Below are positions 11,087-20,813 of a stretch of 64,000 nucleotides of DNA, piece after piece (within the stretch, counting starts at the first letter, position 1; each line of letters opens with the position of its first letter). Origin of the DNA: Burkholderia sp. Nafp2/4-1b (GTDB lineage: Bacteria; Pseudomonadota; Gammaproteobacteria; Burkholderiales; Burkholderiaceae); the NCBI RefSeq assembly GCF_003635165.1, contig NZ_ML058616.1:1-64000 (forward strand). Direction: 5' to 3'. A program made the position numbers and the translations under genes. The notes below the pieces were generated by a model. The model was not told the origin of the DNA, did not search any database, and was given only the letters and a program-made list of their open reading frames with translations.

Positions 11087-11944
11087 TTACGCGGGCGGCG
11101 TGAACAGCGCGTCGATGCCCGCGGCGTCGACTGCCGACAGCCAGCGGTGGCGCAGCAGCGTGTCGAGCATCGCGAGGCTCGCGTCCATCGTCGCGCGGCC
11201 CTCGCGCAGCCAGCCAATCACTTCGGGCACGCCGGCCAGCAGGTGCTCGGCCACTTCGCCGTCCTGGTTGTGCGGCGCGAAGTCGAGCGGCAGCGGCAGG
11301 TCGTACACGAAGATCAGTTCGGACTGCGTGCCTTCCGGCAGCGAGCACAGCACCTGCACCGCCCGGCCCGCGATCGCGCGCGCCGCCAGTTCGGCCGGCA
11401 TGCCGGCCTCTTCCCAGCACTCCTTGATGAGCGTCTCGTGAACGCCCAGGCCCCAGCCGATGCCGCCCGCGACGACGTTGTCGAGCATGCCGGGGTCGGT
11501 GGCCTTGGTCACGCTGCGGCGGCCTAGCCACATCTGCGGCGCGGCCGGCGAACCCGGCGCAGCCGCATATTCTACGATGCCGTTCAGGTGCACCGCATAA
11601 GTCTGCGTGCCGAAGAAGCGCGACGCGGCGCGCTCGATATACGCGAGCGGCGGATCGTCGAAGCGGTTGCGGATCGCATAGATCTCGTCGCGCCAGCCGG
11701 GAATCGCGCCTTCGGCGGCCAGCGCGCCGATCGCGCTCGCGAGCGCCATGCTGCGTGCGTCGACCGTGTCGTAGCGCGACGAGAGCACCACGCGCTCGTC
11801 GGTCAGCTCGAACACGTCGGGCCAGCGCACGAGCTTCGCGACGTCCTGGCGACGCACCCAGCCGACCTGCCGGCCGGCGATCTCGAAACGCAGGTGCGCG
11901 GCAGGATCAAAGCGGCGCGCGGCCGCGATGCATGGAAACGTCAT
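11087..11944 (-). CDS. Nudix hydrolase with DUF4743-type N-terminal domain
   Basis: 285 residues. The N-terminal half (about 1-120) resembles the DUF4743 domain found before Nudix folds in thiamine-pyrophosphokinase-related proteins. The C-terminal half carries a Nudix box in which the core is well kept as KECWEEAGMP with GGIGWGLG before it, but the first glutamate of GX5EX7REUXEEXGU appears to be Leu, so it is a variant box. The yeast relatives hydrolyse oxidised thiamine diphosphates; by analogy this could be a housecleaning phosphohydrolase. The MTFPC start is 5 bp from the LysE gene's stop, so the two are probably cotranscribed. Confidence 0.75.
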   Translation of the reverse strand: MTFPCIAAARRFDPAAHLRFEIAGRQVGWVRRQDVAKLVRWPDVFELTDERVVLSSRYDTVDARSMALASAIGALAAEGAIPGWRDEIYAIRNRFDDPPLAYIERAASRFFGTQTYAVHLNGIVEYAAAPGSPAAPQMWLGRRSVTKATDPGMLDNVVAGGIGWGLGVHETLIKECWEEAGMPAELAARAIAGRAVQVLCSLPEGTQSELIFVYDLPLPLDFAPHNQDGEVAEHLLAGVPEVIGWLREGRATMDASLAMLDTLLRHRWLSAVDAAGIDALFTPPA

Positions 11945-11949
11945 CGCCC

Positions 11950-12564
11950 TCAGTCCTTCAGCGCAACGCGAATGCCGATCGCGATGAAGGTCGCGCCGGC
12001 GATCCGGTCGAGCCACACGCCGGCCTTCGGGCGGCGCTTCAGCCACGCGCCGATCGCGCCCGCGCCGATGCCGAACAGCGAGAAGATCGCGGCCGTCTGC
12101 AGCATGAACAGCGCGCCGAGCTCGAACATCTGCAGCGTCACGCTCTGCACGCCGTGCGGATCGACGAACTGCGGCAGGAACACGACGAAGAACAGCGTGA
12201 CCTTCGGGTTCATCAGGTTGCCGATCACGCTCTGCCGGAAGATTGCACCCAGCGGCTGCGGCGGGCGCGCATGCGCATTCGCGAGGCCCTGGCTGCGCAG
12301 CGCCTTGATGCCGATCCACACGAGGTACGCGGCGCCCGCGAGCTTCAGCGTCTGAAACGCGACCGGCGACGAACGCAGCACGGCCGCGACGCCCAGCGCC
12401 GCGAGCGTCGTATGGAACAGGATCCCGGCCGTGAAGCCGAGCGCCGCGACGAAGCCGGCCGCGCGCCCCTGCGAGATGCCGCGCGCGAGCACCTGCAGGT
12501 TGTCGGGACCGGGCGCGAACGTGATCGCGATCGACGTGGCGAGAAACAGCATGAAGTTGGGCAT
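11950..12564 (-). CDS. LysE/RhtB family amino-acid exporter
   Basis: 204 residues with six hydrophobic segments, the usual LysE/RhtB size and topology. The family motif is visible as FAPGPDNLQVLARGISQGRA near the N-terminus, and the second conserved block as NLMNPKVTLFFVVFLPQFVD. Family members export lysine, homoserine, threonine or other amino acids; the substrate is not predictable. It heads a compact minus-strand group with the Nudix gene (5-bp gap). Confidence 0.85.
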   Translation of the reverse strand: MPNFMLFLATSIAITFAPGPDNLQVLARGISQGRAAGFVAALGFTAGILFHTTLAALGVAAVLRSSPVAFQTLKLAGAAYLVWIGIKALRSQGLANAHARPPQPLGAIFRQSVIGNLMNPKVTLFFVVFLPQFVDPHGVQSVTLQMFELGALFMLQTAAIFSLFGIGAGAIGAWLKRRPKAGVWLDRIAGATFIAIGIRVALKD

Positions 12565-12614
12565 CGTGACCTCGCGGTGTGGGCCGGCGCTCAGTGATTC
12601 ACTGGTTCAGTGGT

Positions 12615-13181
12615 TCAGTGGCCGGAGAATTCGGTAACGGTGTAGACGGGCAGCCCCGCGTTGCGCAGCAGCGTCGAGCCGCCGAGATCCGGCAGGTCGA
12701 TGATCGCCGCGCCCTCGACGACGACCGCGCCGAGCCGCTGCAGCAGGTTGCGCCCCGCCATCATCGTGCCGCCGGTCGCGATCAGGTCGTCCATGATGAT
12801 CACGCGATCGCCCGGGCGGCATGCGTCTTCATGGATCTCGACCGTCGCGCTGCCGTATTCGAGGTCGTACGATTCCGAGCGCGTCTTGTACGGCAGCTTG
12901 CCGACCTTGCGGATCGGCACGAAGCCGACGCTCAGTTCGTACGCGACGATCGGCGCGATGATGAAGCCGCGCGCGTCGAGCCCCGCGACGTAGTCGAGCT
13001 TCGCATCGACATAGCGTTCGACGAACAGGTCGACGAGGATGCGCAGCGCCTTCGGGCTCTGCAGCAGCGTCGTAATGTCGCGGAACATCACGCCCGGCTG
13101 CGGCCAGTCGGGCACGGTACGGATCTGGCTGTGGATGAAGGCGACCGGATCGAGCGGTGCGCCCGACGACGAATGCGGCAT
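12615..13181 (-). CDS. apt: adenine phosphoribosyltransferase
   Basis: 188 residues. Salvages adenine with PRPP to give AMP. The PRPP-binding motif is VIIMDDLIATGGTMMAG at about residue 115-132, the N-terminal block is RTVPDWPQPGVMFRDIT, and the base-binding loop region GLDARGFI is present. I use the ATG giving MPHSSSG, with GGAGAG a few bases upstream, instead of a start 13 codons further up. A CPA2 antiporter gene lies 95 bp upstream on the same strand. Confidence 0.95.
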   Translation of the reverse strand: MPHSSSGAPLDPVAFIHSQIRTVPDWPQPGVMFRDITTLLQSPKALRILVDLFVERYVDAKLDYVAGLDARGFIIAPIVAYELSVGFVPIRKVGKLPYKTRSESYDLEYGSATVEIHEDACRPGDRVIIMDDLIATGGTMMAGRNLLQRLGAVVVEGAAIIDLPDLGGSTLLRNAGLPVYTVTEFSGH

Positions 13182-13276
13182 GAAACTCTCCGAAAAAAAC
13201 GGTGCGCGAAGATCGGGCACCGTTTCGAATAAATACGGGTCAGGTTATTGAATCGACCGGCTGAATCGACTCCGGC

Positions 13277-15313
13277 TCACGCGACCGCGGCCGGCGGTTC
13301 GCGCCGGTGGCGCGACAGCCGTTCCTCCGCGAGCGCGAGCGCTTCGGGCAGCCCGCGCAGCACGACGATGTCGCTCGCGCGCAGCTTGGTCTGCGGATCG
13401 GGTTCGACGCCGCGGATGCCGTGCCGGCGGATCGCCGTGACTTCGAGCCCGAGCGCATACAGCCCGAGTTCCTCCAGCGAGCGCCCGACCGCGTCCGCGC
13501 GCGCATCGACCGGCACCGATTGTAGCCGCACCTGCTCGTGATCGTCGTCGTCCGCGTCGTCCGCGCCGTGGAAATAGCCGCGCAGCAGGCTGTAGCGCTC
13601 GTCGCGCATTTCCTCGACGCGCCGCACGACCTTGCGCATCGGCACGCCGACCAGCACCAGCGTGTGCGACGCGAGCATCAGGCTGCCTTCGACGATTTCC
13701 GGGATCACCTCGGTCGCGCCGGCCGCGAGCAGCTTCTCGAGATCGGCGTCGTCGACCGTGCGCACGATCGCCGGCAGCGTCGGCTCCAGCTCGTGCACGT
13801 GGTGCAGCACGCGCAGCGCGGACGGCGTGTTCGCATACGTGATCGCGACGGCCGCCGCGCGGTGGATACCGGCCGCGAGCAGCGACTCGCGGCGCGCCGC
13901 GTCGCCGAACACGACCGATTCGCCGGCCGTCGCGGCCGCGCTCACGCGATCGGGGTCGAGGTCCAGCGCGACATACGAAATGCCTTCCTGTTCGAGCATG
14001 CGCGCGAGGTTCTGCCCCGCGCGGCCGTAGCCGCAGATGATCACGTGGCCGCGCTGCTTCAGGCTTTGCGTCGCGATCCGCGTCATCTGCAGCGACTGCT
14101 GCATCCATTCCGTCGACGACAGCCGCATCACGATCCGGTCGGCGTTCTGGATCAGGAACGGCGCGGCGAGCATCGACAGCAGCATCGACGCGAGGATGGC
14201 CTGCAGCAGCGTCGCATCCACGAGGTGCCGGTCGAGGATCAGGTTCAGCAGCACGAAGCCGAATTCGCCGGCCTGCGCGAGCCCGATGCCGGTGCGCATC
14301 GCAACGCCCGGCGTCGCGCCGAACAGCCGCGCGAGGCCCGCGATCATCGTCGCCTTGAACAGGATCTGCCCGATGAAGAAGCCCAGCACGAGCAACGGGT
14401 GCTCCCAGATCACGCGCGGATCGAGCAGCATCCCGGTCGTCACGAAGAACAGGCCGAGCAGCACGTCGCGAAACGGCTTGATGTCCTCTTCCACCTGGTG
14501 GCGGAACGGCGTCTCGGAGATCAGCATCCCCGCGATGAACGCGCCGAGCGCGAGCGACAGGCCGAAGCGGTCGGTGATGAACGCGGCGCCGAGCGTGACG
14601 AGCAGCAGGTTCAGCACGAACAGCTCCTGCGAGCGGCGCCGCGCGACCACGTTGAGCCAGCGCGTCATGAAGCGCTGGCCGATGACGAGCAGCAGCGCGA
14701 GCGCGATCACGATCTTGACCGCCGCGAAGCCCAGCGTGAGCGCGAGGTCCTTCGACGATTCGGCGCCGAACGCGGCGATCACGATCAGGAGCGGCACCAC
14801 CGCGAGATCCTGGAACAGCAGCACGCCGAAGATGTTGCGGCCGTGCTCGGTCTCGATCTCGAGCCGCTCGGCGAGCATCTTCGACACGATCGCCGTCGAC
14901 GACATCGCGAGCGCGCCGCCGAGCGCGACGCTGCCCTGCCACGTGATGTGCACCCAGCGCTCGAACAGCGCGCCGAGCACGACCGCGAGCAGGAGCGTCG
15001 CGACCACCTGCAATAGCCCGAGCCCGAACACGAGCCGCTGCATCGCCCGCAGCTTCGCGAGCGAGAACTCGAGGCCGATCGAGAACATCAGGAACACCAC
15101 GCCGAATTCCGCGAGGTGCTCGGCGCGTTCGAGGTCCGCGGCGATGCCGAACGCGTGCGGGCCGACCAGGATGCCGACGGTCAGGTAGCCGAGCATCGGC
15201 GGCAGGTTCAGCGAACGAAATACGACGACGCCCACCACCGAGGCCAGCAGCAGCAGCAGGGTCATTTCGAGCGGGGAAATCACGGGCAAAGCGTCCTCGT
15301 TCGTCGGGGCCAC
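13277..15313 (-). CDS. CPA2-family K+/H+ antiporter with TrkA-N and TrkA-C domains (KefB/YbaL-like)
   Basis: 678 residues in three parts: a monovalent cation:proton antiporter-2 membrane domain of about 12 helices (residues 15-400, with GVVFLMFSIGLEFSLAKL and GVLLFQDLAVVPLL), an NAD-binding TrkA-N/RCK domain from about residue 420 (HVIICGYGRAGQNLARML, a GxGxxG nucleotide motif), and a TrkA-C domain at the C-terminus (about 585-665). Such proteins release K+ in exchange for H+, gated by nucleotide or glutathione ligands. The true start may be the GTG at the VISPLEMTL position, about ten codons in. It is divergent from kdsD. Confidence 0.88.
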   Translation of the reverse strand: MAPTNEDALPVISPLEMTLLLLLASVVGVVVFRSLNLPPMLGYLTVGILVGPHAFGIAADLERAEHLAEFGVVFLMFSIGLEFSLAKLRAMQRLVFGLGLLQVVATLLLAVVLGALFERWVHITWQGSVALGGALAMSSTAIVSKMLAERLEIETEHGRNIFGVLLFQDLAVVPLLIVIAAFGAESSKDLALTLGFAAVKIVIALALLLVIGQRFMTRWLNVVARRRSQELFVLNLLLVTLGAAFITDRFGLSLALGAFIAGMLISETPFRHQVEEDIKPFRDVLLGLFFVTTGMLLDPRVIWEHPLLVLGFFIGQILFKATMIAGLARLFGATPGVAMRTGIGLAQAGEFGFVLLNLILDRHLVDATLLQAILASMLLSMLAAPFLIQNADRIVMRLSSTEWMQQSLQMTRIATQSLKQRGHVIICGYGRAGQNLARMLEQEGISYVALDLDPDRVSAAATAGESVVFGDAARRESLLAAGIHRAAAVAITYANTPSALRVLHHVHELEPTLPAIVRTVDDADLEKLLAAGATEVIPEIVEGSLMLASHTLVLVGVPMRKVVRRVEEMRDERYSLLRGYFHGADDADDDDHEQVRLQSVPVDARADAVGRSLEELGLYALGLEVTAIRRHGIRGVEPDPQTKLRASDIVVLRGLPEALALAEERLSRHRREPPAAVA

Positions 15314-15408
15314 GGCAATGCGGGCGCGGGTGGTGGCGGTGGGCGAGCGACCTCGGACGAGTCCGAAGGCGGGGCGCGGCGAACAAACGCCTTTGCTATA
15401 CTCCGCGC

Positions 15409-16392
15409 ATGATAGCGAAAATCAATGATGATCGGGCGCTCGCGCTCGCCCGCGACGTGCTCGACATCGAGGCGGACGCCGTGCGCGCACTGCGCGACCA
15501 GCTCGACGGCGACTTCGTTCAGGCCGTCGCGCTGCTGCTCGGCTGCCGCGGCCGCGTCGTGGTGTCCGGCATCGGCAAATCGGGGCATATCGCCCGCAAG
15601 ATCGCGGCCACGCTCGCCAGCACCGGCACGCCGGCCTTCTTCGTCCACCCGGCCGAGGCCAGCCACGGCGACCTCGGCATGGTCACGTCCGACGACGTCT
15701 TCATCGGCATCTCCTATTCCGGCGAGTCGGAAGAACTCGTCGCGATCCTGCCGCTCGTCAAGCGCATCGGCGCGAAGCTGATCGCGATCACCGGCCGTGC
15801 GGAATCGAGCCTCGGCACGCTCGCCGACGTGAACCTGAACGCCGCGGTATCGAAGGAAGCCTGCCCGCTGAACCTCGCGCCCACCGCGAGCACGACCGCC
15901 GCACTCGCGCTCGGCGACGCGCTCGCCGTCGCGGTGCTCGACGCGCGCGGCTTCGGCTCCGAGGATTTCGCGCGCTCGCATCCGGGCGGCGCGCTCGGCC
16001 GCCGTCTGCTCACCCACGTGCGCGACGTGATGCGCTCGGGCGACGACGTCCCGCGCGTCGGGCTCGACGCGACGCTGTCCGACGCGCTGTTCCAGATCAC
16101 CGCGAAGCGGATGGGCATGACGGCCGTGGTCGGGCCCGACGGCCGCGTGGCCGGCATCTTCACCGACGGCGACCTGCGCCGCGTGCTCGCGCGCGACGGC
16201 GATTTCCGCACGCTGCCCATCGTCGACGTGATGACGCGCGGGCCGCGCACGATCGGCCCCGAGCATCTCGCGGTCGAGGCCGTGGAACTGATGGAGCGCC
16301 ACCGGATCAACCAGATGCTGGTCGTCGATGCCGACGGCGCGCTGATCGGCGCGCTGAACATGCACGACCTGTTTTCGAAGAAGGTGATCTGA
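15409..16392 (+). CDS. kdsD: arabinose-5-phosphate isomerase (KpsF/GutQ family)
   Basis: 327 residues. Interconverts ribulose-5-P and arabinose-5-P, the first step to Kdo for lipopolysaccharide. The SIS domain comes first (GIGKSGHIARKIAATLASTG; SYSGESEELVAILP) and a CBS pair follows (VRDVMRSGDDVPRV and VDVMTRGPRTIGPEHLAVEA). The gene opens a plus-strand operon; its stop TGA shares its final A with the kdsC ATG. Context with kdsC and lptCAB settles KdsD over GutQ or KpsF. Confidence 0.95.
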   Translation: MIAKINDDRALALARDVLDIEADAVRALRDQLDGDFVQAVALLLGCRGRVVVSGIGKSGHIARKIAATLASTGTPAFFVHPAEASHGDLGMVTSDDVFIGISYSGESEELVAILPLVKRIGAKLIAITGRAESSLGTLADVNLNAAVSKEACPLNLAPTASTTAALALGDALAVAVLDARGFGSEDFARSHPGGALGRRLLTHVRDVMRSGDDVPRVGLDATLSDALFQITAKRMGMTAVVGPDGRVAGIFTDGDLRRVLARDGDFRTLPIVDVMTRGPRTIGPEHLAVEAVELMERHRINQMLVVDADGALIGALNMHDLFSKKVI

Positions 16393-16928
16393 TGAGCGCA
16401 GCACTGACTGCGGCCGAACGCGCGAGCCGCGTGAAGCTGATGGTTTTCGACGTCGACGGCGTGCTGACCGACGGCGGCCTGCTGTTTACCGCGGCCGGCG
16501 ATGCGATGAAGTCGTTCAATTCGCTCGACGGCCACGGCGTGAAGCTGCTCGGCGAGGCCGGCATCGCGACCGCGATCATCACCGGCCGCCGCTCGGACAT
16601 CGTCGCGGCGCGCGCGAAGGAAATGAAGATCGCGCACCTGTTCCAGGGCGTCGAGAACAAGCTCACCGTGTTCGCCGACCTGATCGCATCGCTCGGCATC
16701 ACGGCCGATGCGTGCGGCTACATGGGCGACGACTGGCCCGACCTGCCGGTGATGCTGCGTTGCGGCTTCGCAGCCGCGCCGGCCAATGCGCACCCCGAGG
16801 TGATCGCCCGCGCGCACTGGGTGGCCGAGGCCCGCGGCGGCCACGGCGCGGTGCGCGAAGTGAGCGACGCGATCCTGCGCGCGCAGCGCCGCTACGACGC
16901 GCTGCTCGCGGCTGCCTGCGGAGCCTGA
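16392..16928 (+). CDS. kdsC: 3-deoxy-D-manno-octulosonate-8-phosphate phosphatase
   Basis: 178 residues, the standard length. A HAD-superfamily phosphatase without a cap domain that converts Kdo-8-P to Kdo. The nucleophile motif is FDVDGVLTDGGL near residue 19; the Thr of motif II is in ITGRRSDI, and motif IV is YMGDDWPDLPVM. It overlaps kdsD by one base and precedes lptC by 4 bp, so translation of these genes is likely coupled. Confidence 0.96.
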   Translation: MSAALTAAERASRVKLMVFDVDGVLTDGGLLFTAAGDAMKSFNSLDGHGVKLLGEAGIATAIITGRRSDIVAARAKEMKIAHLFQGVENKLTVFADLIASLGITADACGYMGDDWPDLPVMLRCGFAAAPANAHPEVIARAHWVAEARGGHGAVREVSDAILRAQRRYDALLAAACGA

Positions 16929-16932
16929 CCGG

Positions 16933-17547
16933 ATGAACACGCATTTCCGCTGGACCCAGCTGCTGCCGCTCGTCGCGGTGGCCGCGCTCGCGGGCATCAC
17001 GTGGTGGCTGCTGCAGGCGACCCTGCCGCCGCCTGGCGAAGGCGCCGTGCAGCCGAAGCGCCACACGCCCGATTATTTCGCGGACAACTTCTCGGTCACC
17101 GAGCTCGACCAGACCGGCACGACCCAGTACCGGCTGACGGCCGCGAAGCTGATCCATTACGAAGACACCGAGAACAGCGACCTGACCGATCCGGCCATGC
17201 GCGCGTTCCAGCCCGGCAAGCCGGTCGTGACGACCACCGCGAAGCGCGGCACCGTCAACGGCGACGTGTCGATCGTCGATCTGTACGACGACGCGCGCAT
17301 CCTGCGCGTGGCCGGCGGCGGCGATCCGCAGATGCAGGCCGATTCCCAGCATTTCCGGATCTTCGTCAATGACGATGTGATCCAGACCGAAAAGCCGGTT
17401 AAACTTCAGCGCGGCCTGTCGCTCGTCAACGCGACCGACGGCATGAAGTACAACAACGTCACCCGGGTCATCGAGCTTTACGGCAACGTGCGCGGCACGA
17501 TTGCCGCCGCCGACACGTCCGGCGGCTCGAAAGGTCAATCCCGGTGA
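16933..17547 (+). CDS. lptC: LPS export ABC transporter periplasmic protein LptC
   Basis: 204 residues. An inner-membrane-anchored bitopic protein that hands LPS from LptB2FG to LptA. One N-terminal membrane helix is seen (LLPLVAVAALAGITWWLLQA, residues 10-29), and a periplasmic beta-jellyroll follows with the motif TPDYFADNFSVTELDQTG. The 3' end overlaps lptA by 4 bp if lptA uses its GTG. Confidence 0.94.
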   Translation: MNTHFRWTQLLPLVAVAALAGITWWLLQATLPPPGEGAVQPKRHTPDYFADNFSVTELDQTGTTQYRLTAAKLIHYEDTENSDLTDPAMRAFQPGKPVVTTTAKRGTVNGDVSIVDLYDDARILRVAGGGDPQMQADSQHFRIFVNDDVIQTEKPVKLQRGLSLVNATDGMKYNNVTRVIELYGNVRGTIAAADTSGGSKGQSR

Positions 17548-18233
17548 CGCATCCCTCACGTGACTGCATGAACGAACCGTTCCCTCGACAGAATTCCGGC
17601 GGCGCTGCGCGCGCCGTCCGCGCCGCGCTCGCCGCGGCGCTCGTGGCGCTCCCGCTCGTCGGGCTGGCGCCGCTCGCCCATGCCGAGAAGGCCGACCAGA
17701 ACAAGCCGATCAACGTCGAGGCAGACAACCTGACCTACGACGACCTGAAGCAGGTGACGGTCGCGACCGGCAACGTCGTGATCACGAAGGGCACGATCAT
17801 CATCAAGGGCGACCGCGTCGAAGTGCGCCAGGATCCGGAAGGCTATCAGTACGCGACGTCGTACGGCAGCGGCAAGAAGCACGCGACGTTCCGCCAGAAG
17901 CGCGAAGGTCTCGACGAATACATCGACGGCGACGCCGAGCGCATCGACTACGACGGCAAGCAGGACCTGACCACGCTAACCACCGCCGCGACCGTACGCC
18001 GCCTGCAGGGCACGTCGACGATCGCCGACACCGTGCACGGCAGCGTGATCACGTACGACGGCCAGCGCGACTTCTACACCGCGAAGGGCGGCAAGGACGT
18101 GGCAGCGCCGGGCAACCCGAACGGCCGCGTGCGCGCGATGCTGTCGCCGAAGAACGGCGGCCCCGGCCAGCTGAACGGCGCGCCGGCGAAACTGTCGCCG
18201 TCGACCACGATCCAGGGAGCACCGGGCCAATGA
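17544..18233 (+). CDS. lptA: LPS transport periplasmic protein LptA
   Basis: 229 residues. The periplasmic bridge for LPS between LptC and LptD. A signal peptide ends near PLAHAEKADQ, and an OstA-type domain follows with KPINVEADNLTYDDLKQVTV and VVITKGTIIIKGDRVEV. The start is uncertain: the GTG at 17544 overlaps the lptC stop and has AAGGT upstream, which suits translational coupling; an ATG at 17568 gives the more ordinary signal peptide MNEPFPRQ. The C-terminal tail is Pro/Gly-rich. lptB overlaps its end by 4 bp. Confidence 0.93.
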   Translation: MTHPSRDCMNEPFPRQNSGGAARAVRAALAAALVALPLVGLAPLAHAEKADQNKPINVEADNLTYDDLKQVTVATGNVVITKGTIIIKGDRVEVRQDPEGYQYATSYGSGKKHATFRQKREGLDEYIDGDAERIDYDGKQDLTTLTTAATVRRLQGTSTIADTVHGSVITYDGQRDFYTAKGGKDVAAPGNPNGRVRAMLSPKNGGPGQLNGAPAKLSPSTTIQGAPGQ

Positions 18234-19006
18234 ACGCGCTCCCGAATCGCCAGCCGGCCGGCACGACGAGCTCGCTCGTCGTGCGCAACCTGAAGAAGCG
18301 CTACGGCTCGCGCACGGTCGTGAAGGACGTGTCGCTCGACGTGAAGAGCGGCGAAGTCGTCGGGCTCCTCGGCCCGAACGGCGCCGGCAAGACGACGTCG
18401 TTCTACATGATCGTCGGCCTCGTGCCGACCGATGCGGGCGAGATCTCGCTGAACGGCAGCTCGATCGGCCTGCTGCCGATCCACAAGCGCGCGTCGCTCG
18501 GCCTGTCGTACCTGCCGCAGGAAGCGTCGGTGTTCCGCAAGCTGACCGTCGAGGAAAACATCCGCGCGGTGCTCGAGCTCCAGTTCGGCGAAGACGGCAA
18601 GCGGCTGTCGAAGGACGCGATCGCGTCGCGCACCGAGGCGCTGCTCGACGAGCTGCAGATCGGTCATCTGCGCGAGAACCCGGCGCTGTCGCTGTCGGGC
18701 GGCGAACGCCGTCGCGTCGAAATCGCGCGTGCGCTCGCGACCAATCCGAGCTTCATCCTGCTCGACGAACCGTTCGCCGGCGTCGACCCGATCGCGGTGC
18801 TCGAGATCCAGAAGATCGTCAAGTTCCTGAAGCAACGCAATATCGGCGTGTTGATTACCGATCACAACGTCCGCGAAACGCTCGGCATCTGCGACCACGC
18901 TTACATCATCAGCGACGGTTCGGTGCTCGCCGCCGGCGCGCCCAGCGAAATCATCGAAAACGAAAGCGTGCGCCGCGTGTATCTCGGCGAACACTTCCGC
19001 ATGTAA
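18230..19006 (+). CDS. lptB: LPS export ABC transporter ATP-binding protein LptB
   Basis: 258 residues. The cytoplasmic ATPase that powers LPS extraction with LptFG. Walker A is GPNGAGKTTSFYMIVGL, the signature is LSGGERRRVEIARALAT, Walker B is FILLDEPFAGVDPIAV, and the switch His is in LITDHNVRETL. About 15 extra N-terminal residues precede the usual first strand. Gene order lptC-lptA-lptB-rpoN is the widespread proteobacterial arrangement. Confidence 0.97.
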   Translation: MNALPNRQPAGTTSSLVVRNLKKRYGSRTVVKDVSLDVKSGEVVGLLGPNGAGKTTSFYMIVGLVPTDAGEISLNGSSIGLLPIHKRASLGLSYLPQEASVFRKLTVEENIRAVLELQFGEDGKRLSKDAIASRTEALLDELQIGHLRENPALSLSGGERRRVEIARALATNPSFILLDEPFAGVDPIAVLEIQKIVKFLKQRNIGVLITDHNVRETLGICDHAYIISDGSVLAAGAPSEIIENESVRRVYLGEHFRM

Positions 19007-19148
19007 CTTCCCTTGTTGGCTGGCTGTCCCCCCGCCCGGCATCGCCGCGCGGGGCCGCGCCCGCGGCCGGGCGCCGCGCCGCGCGTAATCGCGGATGGCT
19101 CAACGCGCCTGGGTCGTGGCACACTGCCGGTATGACTCCCTCTCTGCC

Positions 19149-20654
19149 ATGAAAGCCAGCCTTCAACTCCGCCTGTCGCAACACCTGGCGCTGACGCCCC
19201 AACTGCAGCAGTCGATCCGGCTCCTGCAGCTGTCGACGCTCGAACTGCAGCAGGAAGTCGCGATGGCCGTCGCGCAGAATCCGCTGCTCGAGAACGACGA
19301 CGAATGGATCGCGAGCCCGCTGCGTGTCGCAGCGGACGGATCGCTGATCGCGCAGACGCCGCCCGGCCAAAACACCGAACCGGGCATCGCGAACGGCAGC
19401 AGCCAGTCGAGCGATCGCGCCGAGCGCGACGAGCCGGCCGGCGCCGACGAATACGACGGCTACGGGTCGGGCGAAGCCGGCGACGGCCCGCAGTGGAATC
19501 TCGACGAATTCGGTCGCTCGAGCGGTGCGTCGGACGACGACGACCTCCCGCCGCTGCAGGTGCAGGAAGCCGCGACGTCGCTGCGCGACCACCTGTCCGC
19601 GCAATTGCGCGTCACGCAGGCCGGCCCGCGCGACCGGGCGCTCGTGATGTTCCTGATCGAATCGCTCGACGACGACGGCTACCTGACCGCCACGCTCGAC
19701 GAAGTGCTTGCCGATCTCCCGCCGGAACTCGAAATCGACTGCGACGAACTGAATGCGGCGCTCGCGCTGCTGCACAGCTTCGATCCGGCCGGGGTCGGGG
19801 CCCGCTCGGCGTCCGAGTGCCTGAAGCTGCAGTTGCTGCGCCTCGATCCGTCCCCCACTCGCACGCTCGCGCTCGAGATCGTGTCGCAGCACCTCGAACT
19901 GCTTGCCGCGCGCGATTTCACGCGGCTGCGCAAGCAGCTGAAGGCGAGCGACGACGCGCTGCGCGACGCGCATGCGCTGATCCGCTCGCTGGAGCCGTTC
20001 CCCGGCGCCGCGTACGGCAGGGCCGAGGCCGACTACGTCGTGCCCGACATCATCGTGAAGAAGGCCGGCCAGGGCTGGCTTGCCGAGCTCAATCCGGAAG
20101 TGATGCCGCGCCTGCGGATCAACAACCTGTACGCGAACATCCTGCGCAACAGCCGCGGCGATCCATCGGCCGGATCGCTGAAGCAACAGCTGCAGGAAGC
20201 ACGCTGGCTGATCAAGAACATCCAGCAGCGATTCGACACGATCCTGCGTGTCGCGCAGGCTATTGTCGAGCGTCAGAAGAATTTCTTTGCGCACGGTGAA
20301 ATTGCCATGCGCCCCTTGGTTTTGCGGGAAATAGCTGATACGCTGGGCCTACACGAGTCGACTGTCAGCCGTGTGACAACAGGCAAGTACATGCTGACCC
20401 CGTTCGGGACGCTTGAATTCAAGTACTTCTTCGGGTCACACGTTTCGACCGACACCGGGGGCGCCGCATCGTCGACCGCCATCCGAGCCCTGATCAAGCA
20501 ACTGATAGGAGCTGAAGACCCAAAATCGCCACTTTCGGATAGCCGCATTGCCGAGCTGCTGGCAGAACAGGGTTTCGTGGTTGCGCGCCGCACGGTTGCC
20601 AAGTATCGCGAAGCCCTCAAAATCCCGGCAGTGAATCTGCGCAAGTCTCTTTAA
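19149..20654 (+). CDS. rpoN: RNA polymerase sigma-54 factor
   Basis: 501 residues. Directs RNA polymerase to -24/-12 promoters opened by enhancer-binding ATPases. Region I is glutamine/leucine-rich (MKASLQLRLSQHLALTPQLQ), an acidic region II spans about residues 95-150, the helix-turn-helix region III is present, and the RpoN box is seen near the end as ARRTVAKYREAL. The start is set at MKASLQL, the family norm; the frame is open 18 codons upstream. The last third (from about 20270) uses more A/T-ending codons than the first two thirds. A hairpin with GGCA arms (20662-20679) follows but has no U-run. Confidence 0.97.
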   Translation: MKASLQLRLSQHLALTPQLQQSIRLLQLSTLELQQEVAMAVAQNPLLENDDEWIASPLRVAADGSLIAQTPPGQNTEPGIANGSSQSSDRAERDEPAGADEYDGYGSGEAGDGPQWNLDEFGRSSGASDDDDLPPLQVQEAATSLRDHLSAQLRVTQAGPRDRALVMFLIESLDDDGYLTATLDEVLADLPPELEIDCDELNAALALLHSFDPAGVGARSASECLKLQLLRLDPSPTRTLALEIVSQHLELLAARDFTRLRKQLKASDDALRDAHALIRSLEPFPGAAYGRAEADYVVPDIIVKKAGQGWLAELNPEVMPRLRINNLYANILRNSRGDPSAGSLKQQLQEARWLIKNIQQRFDTILRVAQAIVERQKNFFAHGEIAMRPLVLREIADTLGLHESTVSRVTTGKYMLTPFGTLEFKYFFGSHVSTDTGGAASSTAIRALIKQLIGAEDPKSPLSDSRIAELLAEQGFVVARRTVAKYREALKIPAVNLRKSL

Positions 20655-20813
20655 GCCTGCTGCCTGCCCGGCGGCAGGCGTGTTCCGGCCACCGCGCATT
20701 CGGGGAACAGGCCGGGCGACCTGTCCGCGATTTCGCCGCCACGTGCGGCACGGGCAAGTCAACCGGAGCGCCGCCTCGATGCGGCCGGGTGGTCACTCGC
20801 TTGGAGAAGCACT

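Noticed and set aside
20662..20679. GCCTGCC-CGGC-GGCAGGC hairpin after rpoN as a terminator
   Set aside because: No U-run follows and hpf is probably cotranscribed with rpoN; may be only a pause or processing site.
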